Assembly (NCBI RefSeq): GCF_014647635.1
Contig: NZ_BMPO01000002.1
Location: forward strand, 186,001 to 250,000
DNA length: 64,000 bases
Direction: 5' to 3'
Origin: Pseudomonas matsuisoli
Lineage (GTDB): Bacteria; Pseudomonadota; Gammaproteobacteria; Pseudomonadales; Pseudomonadaceae
Shown: piece after piece, positions 54,975 through 64,000 of the stretch
How the letters are laid out: each line of letters starts with the position of its first letter
Position numbering within the stretch: position 1 is the first letter of the stretch
Notes under the pieces: generated by a model
Told to the model about the DNA's origin: nothing
The model's input: only the letters and a program-made list of their open reading frames with translations
Database searches by the model: none
Position numbers and translations under genes: made by a program

Positions 54975-56004
54975 GCGAATGGATCGTACGCCCCGCGCGC
55001 CTTTCCGACCTGGAACAGGTTCACCGCCTTGCAGGCGAAAGCCCTATCGGTGTGACTTCCTTGCCGGACGACAGGGAACGCCTGGCGCAGCGGTTGAGGT
55101 TATCGGAAACTTCGTTTGCCAGTGACGTGGCCTATCCGGGGGAGGAGGAGTACTTCTTCGTCCTCGAGCGTTGTCAGGACGGTGAACTGATCGGTTGCGC
55201 GGGCATTCAGGCAACCTGCGGCTACCGTCAGCCGTTCTACAGTTTTCGCCACGAAACCCTGGTGCATGCCTCGCCGGAGCTTGGCATCAACAACAAGATC
55301 CACGCGCTTTCGCTGTGCCACGACCTTGCCGATTGCAGCGCGCTGAATGCCTTTCATGTTTCCGACGCCTGGCGCGACGGCTCCGCCGCCGAGTTGATAT
55401 CCCGCGCGCGACTGCTCTTCATCGCCAGTCATGCGTCCCGGTTTTCCCGGCGTGTAATCGCCGAGATCGTTGGTTACAGCGATGAGGCGGGGCGCTCACC
55501 GTTCTGGGATGGGCTGGGACGGCATTTCTTCGGTCTGGAATATGCCGAAGCCGAACGGCTCGACGCGACCCAGAATCGCGCGTTCATGGCCGAACTGCTA
55601 CCGCATTACCCGATTTATGTGTCGCTGCTTCCGGACCCGGCCCAAGACGCAATCGGGGCGGTACACCCGAAAGCGCGACGCCCTTACGACATCCTGATCG
55701 ATGAAGGTTTTGAGACCGAGCGGTATGTCGATGTCTACGACGCTGGCCCGACGCTGGAGGCCGCTCTGGATCGCATCGGTTCGGTGACAGGGAGCCGCAG
55801 GCTTCAGATTGAAGTGAGTGACGTGCGGCAAGACGGGCCGGAATGGCTGGTCGTGAACGAGGGGCTGGAAGCGTTTCGTGCAGGCCTGGTGCGCTCGGAC
55901 ATTGTTGATAACGGCGCGCTGCGGATTGGCGCAGCTGACGCCGACGCACTGGGCATAAAAACCGGCGACTCCGTTCGCGCAGTCCCAAGCAAAGGGGCGC
56001 AGGC

Positions 56005-56008
<4 letters not shown>
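54971..56008 (+). CDS. aruF: Arginine/ornithine N-succinyltransferase, subunit alpha AruF
   Basis: AruF forms with AruG the enzyme that succinylates arginine or ornithine with succinyl-CoA. The 345-residue protein has WIVRPARLSDLEQVHRLAGE, SPIGVTSLPDDRERLAQRLR, FYSFRHETLVHASPELGINN and ARLLFIASHASRFSRRVIAEIVG. SPFWDGLGRHFFGLEYAEAE is the family's most conserved block, and NQRAFMAELLPHYPIYVSLL-like sequence follows. It is paralogous to AruG and overlaps it by ATGA. Confidence 0.94.
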
Positions 56009-59446
<3,438 letters not shown>

Positions 59447-59543
59447 CACCTAAATGGTTCGCCATCTCTTCCTCATGCACAGTAATCGTGCGATCTGGCA
59501 AGCCGCTGCCAGTTTCGTACAGGTTAACTTTCATCCGTTAAAA

Positions 59544-59560
59544 GTTGCCAAATACGCAAC
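59544..59560. promoter_or_regulatory. Operator-like repeat 1 upstream of the XRE-cupin gene
   Basis: GTTGCCAAATACGCAAC has inverted GTTGC/GCAAC ends. A second, similar sequence occurs 86 bp downstream (59630-59646, GTTTCCAAATAGGCAAC). Two such sites near the regulator gene suggest an autoregulatory operator of the XRE protein or of the Lrp-type regulator. Confidence 0.55.
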
Positions 59561-59629
59561 TTTGGTGGATTTAAAGAACGTTTTTGCTGGGCTCTTGGGG
59601 ATGGCCTGTTTATTGCCTAGTTACATTGG

Positions 59630-59646
59630 GTTTCCAAATAGGCAAC
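59630..59646. promoter_or_regulatory. Operator-like repeat 2 upstream of the XRE-cupin gene
   Basis: GTTTCCAAATAGGCAAC matches the first site at 59544 in 14 of 17 positions, with the CCAAATA core and GCAAC end kept. It lies 14 bp before the chosen ATG, so binding here would block transcription or translation of the regulator. Confidence 0.55.
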
Positions 59647-59660
59647 AAAAATTGAATCGC

Positions 59661-60263
59661 ATGGCCCGAGCACCAAAGGCAGCAGAACGCACGATCGAGA
59701 TGCCCAGCATCAGCGCAGATGGACTGAATGTAGGTAGCCGCCTCCGTGCAGCACGGTTGGCGAAGGGGCTACTGATCGACGATGTCGCGCAACGCGTGGG
59801 CGTGAGCAAATCCTTTATCAGCCGTTTTGAGCGGGATGTGGTTCAGGCCTCCGTGGCAACGCTGCTGCGTGTATGTGACGCCATTGGCATCAAGCCCGCC
59901 GAGCTGTTCGCACCGCCGAGCACCAATTTCGTCCGTGCGGGCGAGGGGACGCCAATCAGCCTTGGCGGTGAGCGTATGCGCGAATACCTCATCGGCGGGC
60001 CTGGCAACGAACACATGATGGCCCTGTTGTCGGTGATCGAGCCGGGCGGTGGGTCGGGACCGGAGGCGTACACGCTGAAGGCTGCGAGCGACATGGTGCA
60101 TGTCCAGACCGGCCGGTTGGAGATCTGCGTGGGCGAAGAGACCTACCTGCTCCAAGCGGGCGATACCTTGACCTTCCCACCGAGCATTCCGCACACCTGG
60201 CGGAATCCCTCCGAGGGCGAAACCTGCACGGCGCTGTGGGTGATCGTGCCACCGCCCGCCTGA
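59661..60263 (+). CDS. XRE-family regulator with cupin sensor domain
   Basis: The 200-residue protein has a helix-turn-helix (VGSRLRAARLAKGLLIDDVA, QRVGVSKSFISRFERDVVQA, residues ~25-80) and a C-terminal cupin fold (DMVHVQTGRLEICVGEETYL, LQAGDTLTFPPSIPHTWRNP). This is the layout of PuuR/HipB-like regulators of amine and amino-acid catabolism. It probably controls the flanking aru and transport genes. The start at 59661 is inferred; ATG 59700 is also possible. Confidence 0.86.
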   Translation: MARAPKAAERTIEMPSISADGLNVGSRLRAARLAKGLLIDDVAQRVGVSKSFISRFERDVVQASVATLLRVCDAIGIKPAELFAPPSTNFVRAGEGTPISLGGERMREYLIGGPGNEHMMALLSVIEPGGGSGPEAYTLKAASDMVHVQTGRLEICVGEETYLLQAGDTLTFPPSIPHTWRNPSEGETCTALWVIVPPPA

Positions 60264-60314
60264 TACCTGATCGACGTATCGCTTCAATTTTCCAGAGAGT
60301 TCGAGTACCCATCC

Positions 60315-61079
60315 ATGCTGACCGTCAACGATTTGCACAAACGCTACGGCGACCACGAAGTGATCAAGGGCGTGAGCCTGGACGCCAAGGCCGGTGACGT
60401 GATCAGCATCATCGGCTCAAGTGGGTCGGGCAAAAGCACCTTTCTGCGCTGCATCAACTTCCTCGAACGGCCCCACCAGGGCGAGATCGTGCTGGACGGC
60501 GAACGGCTTCTGACGACGAGAGACCGGCGCACCGGTGAACTGATGCCGAAGGATCGCGGCCAGCTGCAACGCATGCGCGGCAGGCTGTCCATGGTGTTCC
60601 AAAACTTCTGCCTGTGGTCGCACATGAGTGTGCTGGACAACGTGATGGAAGCGCCGATGCATGTGCATGGCCTGAGCCGGAGCGAGGCGCGTGAGCGGGG
60701 TGAGGCCAATCTGGCGAAAGTCGGTCTCGGTAAGGACGCCTTCGGCAAATACCCCGCGCACCTATCTGGAGGCCAGCAGCAGCGTGTCGCCATCGCTCGC
60801 GCGTTGTGCATGGAGCCGGACGTGATGCTGTTCGATGAACCCACCTCGGCGCTGGACCCGGAGCTCGTCGGCGAAGTACTCAAGGTGATGCAGACCCTGG
60901 CGGAAGAAGGCCGGACCATGATTGTCGTGACTCATGAAATGGGCTTCGCGCGCAACCTGTCTACCCAGACGCTGTTTCTCCATCAGGGCCTGATCGAGGA
61001 GCAGGGCTCCCCGGCAGACCTGTTCGATCGCCCGCGTAGCGAGCGTCTGCAGAAGTTTCTTTCCGGCCGTTTGAAGTGA
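60315..61079 (+). CDS. Basic amino-acid ABC transporter ATPase (AotP/HisP-like)
   Basis: The 254-residue ATPase has Walker [21 protein letters not shown], the Q-loop [20 protein letters not shown], the signature [20 protein letters not shown], Walker [21 protein letters not shown] and the switch His in [12 protein letters not shown]. It matches the HisP/AotP group for arginine, ornithine and histidine uptake. It belongs with the permeases and binding protein at 61.7-63.8 kb, from which it is separated by the Lrp-type gene. Confidence 0.92.
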   Translation: MLTVNDLHKRYGDHEVIKGVSLDAKAGDVISIIGSSGSGKSTFLRCINFLERPHQGEIVLDGERLLTTRDRRTGELMPKDRGQLQRMRGRLSMVFQNFCLWSHMSVLDNVMEAPMHVHGLSRSEARERGEANLAKVGLGKDAFGKYPAHLSGGQQQRVAIARALCMEPDVMLFDEPTSALDPELVGEVLKVMQTLAEEGRTMIVVTHEMGFARNLSTQTLFLHQGLIEEQGSPADLFDRPRSERLQKFLSGRLK

Positions 61080-61089
61080 CGAAACCACA

Positions 61090-61575
61090 ATGAGCATGAA
61101 CGCGAAGAGCCCAACAGCGGGCAATCTGGATCGCATCGATGTCGCCATTCTGGATGTGCTCCGGCGTGAAGGGCGGATTACCTACCAGAAGCTGTCCGAA
61201 CGCGTTCATTTGAGCCCACGCCCGTGCCTGGAGCGCGTGAAGAAACTAGAGCAGCGCGGTGTGATTCGTGGTTACAGCGCTATTGTCGATCAGCAACGGA
61301 TTGCTCCAGGCCTGTCGCTATTGGTGTTGGTCGCACTTTCGAATCAAAGCGGTCGTGCGGCGCAGCGCGCGTTCGAAGCGCGCGTGCAGGTCTGCCCTGA
61401 GGTCATCGAGTGCCATCTGGTGAGCGGGGCGTTCGAGTACAGCCTGCGCATGCATTGTCGCGACATGAATCACTACCTACTGGTGACGGAAGAGTGGCTC
61501 AACGATGCCGAGTTGCACATCGACAAACTCGTCAGCCATCCCGAGCTCACACGGGTGAAGCCGGCGTACGGTTGA
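61090..61575 (+). CDS. Lrp/AsnC-family transcriptional regulator
   Basis: The 161-residue protein has an N-terminal winged helix (LDRIDVAILDVLRREGRITY, QKLSERVHLSPRPCLERVKK) and a ligand-binding RAM domain (GYSAIVDQQRIAPGLSLLVL, CPEVIECHLVSGAFEYSLRM). It probably senses an amino acid such as arginine or ornithine and sets transporter expression. Its position inside the transporter gene cluster, 10 bp after the ATPase gene, supports a local role. Confidence 0.9.
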   Translation: MSMNAKSPTAGNLDRIDVAILDVLRREGRITYQKLSERVHLSPRPCLERVKKLEQRGVIRGYSAIVDQQRIAPGLSLLVLVALSNQSGRAAQRAFEARVQVCPEVIECHLVSGAFEYSLRMHCRDMNHYLLVTEEWLNDAELHIDKLVSHPELTRVKPAYG

Positions 61576-61663
61576 ACGACGGATTACGCGCGCCGTTACA
61601 CGCTTCCTATCAAAAAACGCTTCTTTTCTGCCTACAACAAACACAGTCATTACAGGAGTTACC

Positions 61664-62425
61664 ATGAAAACTCGCTACAGAAATGTTGTCGCAGCGCTCG
61701 CTTTCACGCTGTCTGGAGCCGCGTTTGCCGCGCCTATCACAATCGCAACCGACGCCACGTTTCCCCCGTTCGAGTCGATCGATGCCAACGGCAAACTCGT
61801 TGGGTATGACGTCGAGCTGATGCAGGCCATTTGTGAAGAGGCCAAGCTCGACTGCAACATTATCGCCGCGGCCTGGGAAGGCATGATTCCCGGCCTGATC
61901 GCCCGCAAGTACGACGCGTTGATTTCCCAGCTCACCGTCACCGAAGCGCGCAAGAAGACCGTGGCGTTCAGCGACGTCTATCAAATTCCATCTTTCCGCT
62001 TCGTTGCGCGCAAGGATGCGGGGCTTACCCTTACCCCTGAAGGGCTGAAAGGAAAGGTGATCGCGGTCCAGACGGGCACCCCGATGGACGCGTACATCAC
62101 CAAGAACTACACCGGGTCGACCATCAAGCGTTACTCCAGCGGCAGCGAGCCCTACCTCGAATTGCGCGCAGGCCGTGCGGACGTACACCTGAGCTACGAA
62201 GCACAGATCATCCACAGCTTCACCAGCCGCGACGAAGGCAAGGACTTCGAACTGGTTGGCCCGACGTTGACCGGTAAGGACGCGCCCGAGTTTGGCGAGG
62301 GCGTCGCGATCGCGGTGCGCAAGGCGAATACCGAACTGGTCGGCAAGATCAATGAAGGCCTCGCCGCCGTACGCGCCAATGGCCGTCAGGCTGCGCTCGA
62401 CGCCAAATACTTCGGCGCAGAGTAA
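61664..62425 (+). CDS. Basic amino-acid ABC transporter periplasmic binding protein (AotJ/ArgT-like)
   Basis: The 253-residue protein starts with a signal peptide (AALAFTLSGAAFAAP) and continues ITIATDATFPPFESIDANGK, LVGYDVELMQAICEEAKLDC, AWEGMIPGLIARKYDALISQ and a DVYQIPSFRFVARKDAGLTL region, as in the lysine/arginine/ornithine/histidine group. The AMP-like loop KGKVIAVQTGTPMDAYI is conserved. It captures basic amino acids for the permeases that follow directly. Confidence 0.92.
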   Translation: MKTRYRNVVAALAFTLSGAAFAAPITIATDATFPPFESIDANGKLVGYDVELMQAICEEAKLDCNIIAAAWEGMIPGLIARKYDALISQLTVTEARKKTVAFSDVYQIPSFRFVARKDAGLTLTPEGLKGKVIAVQTGTPMDAYITKNYTGSTIKRYSSGSEPYLELRAGRADVHLSYEAQIIHSFTSRDEGKDFELVGPTLTGKDAPEFGEGVAIAVRKANTELVGKINEGLAAVRANGRQAALDAKYFGAE

Positions 62426-62431
62426 ACCCGC

Positions 62432-63121
62432 ATGCTGAGCGACTACATCACGACCGTCCTGGCTGCGGGTTGGGTCAGTCTGCAATTGGCCTTCGTGGCC
62501 CTCGTGCTAGCGGTAGTGCTGGGTCTGCTCGGTGCGCTGTGCAAGCTGTCCGGCAGCCGTGCGTTGCGCATCGTCGTGGGGATGTACACGACGCTGGTGC
62601 GAGGTGTACCTGACCTCGTGCTGATGCTGCTGGTCTTCTATAGCCTTCCGGCACTGCTGAACCAGGGGCTAGAGGCGATGGGGTCGGACCTGTTTATCGA
62701 GTTCAGCCCCTTTGCAGCAGGTTGCGCCACGTTGGGGATCATTTTCGGTGCCTATATGACCGAGACGTTCCGAGGCGCGCTGATCGGCGTGCCGCACGGT
62801 CAGGTCGAAGCCGCTCATGCCTATGGGCTGGGGCGCGTACACACGTTTCGACGGATCGTGCTGCCGCAGATGATCCGACTGGCGCTGCCCGGCTTCACTA
62901 ACAACTGGCTGGTGCTGGTCAAGGCGACCGCGCTCGTCTCGTTGCTCGGGCTGCAGGACATTATGTTTCGTGCACGGGGTGCAGCGGAGGCGACAGGAAA
63001 ACCGTTCACCTTCTACCTGATCGCAGGCGGTTTTTATCTCGCCATTACCCTGATTTCGTTGCTGGTGCTGATGTGGGTCGGTCGGCGTTACGCGGCCGGC
63101 CATAGGGAGCTGACACGATGA
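62432..63121 (+). CDS. Basic amino-acid ABC transporter permease (AotQ/HisQ-like)
   Basis: The 229-residue protein has about five transmembrane helices (WVSLQLAFVALVLAVVLGLL, YTTLVRGVPDLVLMLLVFYS) and the EAA loop that contacts the ATPase (VEAAHAYGLGRVHTFRRIVL). It is the HisQ-type subunit. It begins 6 bp after the binding-protein stop and overlaps the next permease by ATGA. Confidence 0.91.
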   Translation: MLSDYITTVLAAGWVSLQLAFVALVLAVVLGLLGALCKLSGSRALRIVVGMYTTLVRGVPDLVLMLLVFYSLPALLNQGLEAMGSDLFIEFSPFAAGCATLGIIFGAYMTETFRGALIGVPHGQVEAAHAYGLGRVHTFRRIVLPQMIRLALPGFTNNWLVLVKATALVSLLGLQDIMFRARGAAEATGKPFTFYLIAGGFYLAITLISLLVLMWVGRRYAAGHRELTR

Positions 63122-63810
63122 GCTGGGACGTTATCTACGAAAACCTTGGCCGCTATGCGGACGGCGCAGGGCTAACGCTCATGCTGACCGCACTCGCGTT
63201 GGGCATCTCGTTCTTCCTTTCGATTGGGCTTGCCCTGGCGCGCAACGCTACGCAGCCACTCGCACGGGGCGCGGTGTTCATCTACACGCTGGTGTTTCGT
63301 GGTACGCCCTTGTTGATCCAGTTGTTCCTCATCTACTACGGGCTGGCGCAGTTCGACCTGCTACGCCAGAGCTTTCTCTGGCCTTGGCTTTCAAGTCCGC
63401 TCATTTGCGTGCTGATTGCATTTGTCCTCAACACCACCGCATATACGACGGAGATCTTCGCGGGTGGCTTGCGCCATCTACCGCCGGGTGAAATCGAGGC
63501 GGCGCGGGCGTACGGCATGTCGTGGTGGACGCAGGTCAGACGCATCCTGCTGCCGGCGATGCTGACCCGCTCGCTTTCGCTGTATGGCAACGAGGCGATC
63601 ATGATGCTGCACGCAACGTCACTCGCCAGCACGGTAACGCTGATGGAAATCACCGGCGTCGCGCGCAACATCACGCTCAACTACTACATCCAGTTCGAGC
63701 CGTATGTCACGGCCGCGCTGATCTATCTCGTCCTCACCTCCGTACTGGTGTGCGGCTTCCAGCTCGCTGAAAAGCGCTGGGGAGCCTATTTGCAGCCACG
63801 TCGGAGTTGA
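63118..63810 (+). CDS. Basic amino-acid ABC transporter permease (AotM/HisM-like)
   Basis: The 230-residue protein is the HisM-type partner. It has hydrophobic segments GLTLMLTALALGISFFLSIG and VFIYTLVFRGTPLLIQLFLI, and the EAA loop EIEAARAYGMSWWTQVRRIL. It overlaps the upstream permease by four bases, so the two are made in equal amounts. The transporter should import arginine and ornithine for the aru enzymes. Confidence 0.91.
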   Translation: MSWDVIYENLGRYADGAGLTLMLTALALGISFFLSIGLALARNATQPLARGAVFIYTLVFRGTPLLIQLFLIYYGLAQFDLLRQSFLWPWLSSPLICVLIAFVLNTTAYTTEIFAGGLRHLPPGEIEAARAYGMSWWTQVRRILLPAMLTRSLSLYGNEAIMMLHATSLASTVTLMEITGVARNITLNYYIQFEPYVTAALIYLVLTSVLVCGFQLAEKRWGAYLQPRRS

Positions 63811-63886
63811 ACCTTCTTTCCTTTCGAAGGCTTTCGGCCTCCTGTCGACGGCCCTGTATTTACTGCCTGCAAGAGAGCATCCGAAC

Positions 63887-64000
63887 ATGACTACACGCAA
63901 TTTCGACCTGTTGGGCGTGCCATTCGATGGCGAATCCACCCTCGGCTGGCCCGGCTCGCGGTTCGCCCCCGCCCGCGTACGGGAAAGCGCCAAGTGGATC
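63887..64000 (+). CDS. Arginase-family ureohydrolase, N-terminal part (cut by window edge)
   Basis: Only the first 38 codons are in the window. They encode FDLLGVPFDGESTLGWPGSR followed by FAPARVRESAKW, the N-terminal strand and the GxR-GPxxIR-like loop of arginases and related ureohydrolases (agmatinase, formiminoglutamase). Substrate choice cannot be settled without the rest. A position at the end of an arginine/ornithine operon favours arginase, which would make ornithine for AruFG. AAGAGAG lies 11-17 nt before the ATG. Confidence 0.75.
   Translation, partial: MTTRNFDLLGVPFDGESTLGWPGSRFAPARVRESAKWI

Overview
This is a 64-kb piece of a gamma-proteobacterial chromosome that looks like Pseudomonas in the broad sense. 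The main reasons are an oprH-phoP-phoQ operon whose OprH is 200 residues long as in P. aeruginosa, an aru-type arginine succinyltransferase operon, an aerobic (cob-type) cobalamin pathway, GTAGGAGC-type REP palindromes between genes, and families such as DUF5629 and CtlX. Most of it is ordinary, moderately GC-rich core genome. The species cannot be fixed from the sequence alone.

Layout. 1-5.3 kb: cobalamin genes (cobH end, cobI, a CbiG-CobJ fusion, cobF on the other strand, cobE, cobM). 5.4-19.7 kb: mixed housekeeping and accessory genes (acetyltransferase, two SRPBCC proteins, two PQQ-type soluble dehydrogenases, a TRIC channel, DoxX, LysR, rlhA, small membrane proteins, a MOSC-ferredoxin reductase fusion). 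About 20.1-24.2 kb: a decaying chromosomal integron. All its cassettes read leftwards and are separated by about 76-95 bp attC sites. An attI-like junction follows, and then an integrase gene that has lost its catalytic C-terminal half. The integron lies directly beside a DUF5629 gene and metH. 24.2-39.6 kb: metH, a DJ-1/AraC regulator, nfuA, a response regulator-CheC protein with a diguanylate cyclase, topoisomerase IB, uppP, a cold-shock/DUF1294 protein, an MFS transporter and ybiT.

40.0-40.6 kb holds three tandem paralogous genes for 50-51 residue proteins that I do not recognise. They share an N-terminus (MSFAD/E-x-M-Q/N-DLE) and have basic C-terminal halves. About 1 kb without any gene follows. 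41.6-52.6 kb: an Aer-like chemoreceptor, a DTW-domain tRNA-modification enzyme, a reductase, exonuclease III, mntP behind a probable Mn2+ (yybP-ykoY) riboswitch, oprH-phoP-phoQ with four exactly 11-bp-phased TTCAG repeats at its promoter, zapE and a serine hydrolase.

52.8-64 kb is a dense, mostly translationally coupled operon for arginine, citrulline and ornithine catabolism: ctlX, aruC, aruF, aruG, aruD, aruE, an XRE-cupin regulator, a basic amino-acid ABC transporter with an embedded Lrp-family regulator, and the start of an arginase-family gene. aruB (succinylarginine dihydrolase) is missing from its usual place between aruD and aruE. The gene content suggests that arginase and CtlX convert arginine and citrulline to ornithine, which is then succinylated and degraded. 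The most unusual items are the decaying integron and its cassette proteins, the three small tandem proteins, and this rewired arginine operon.
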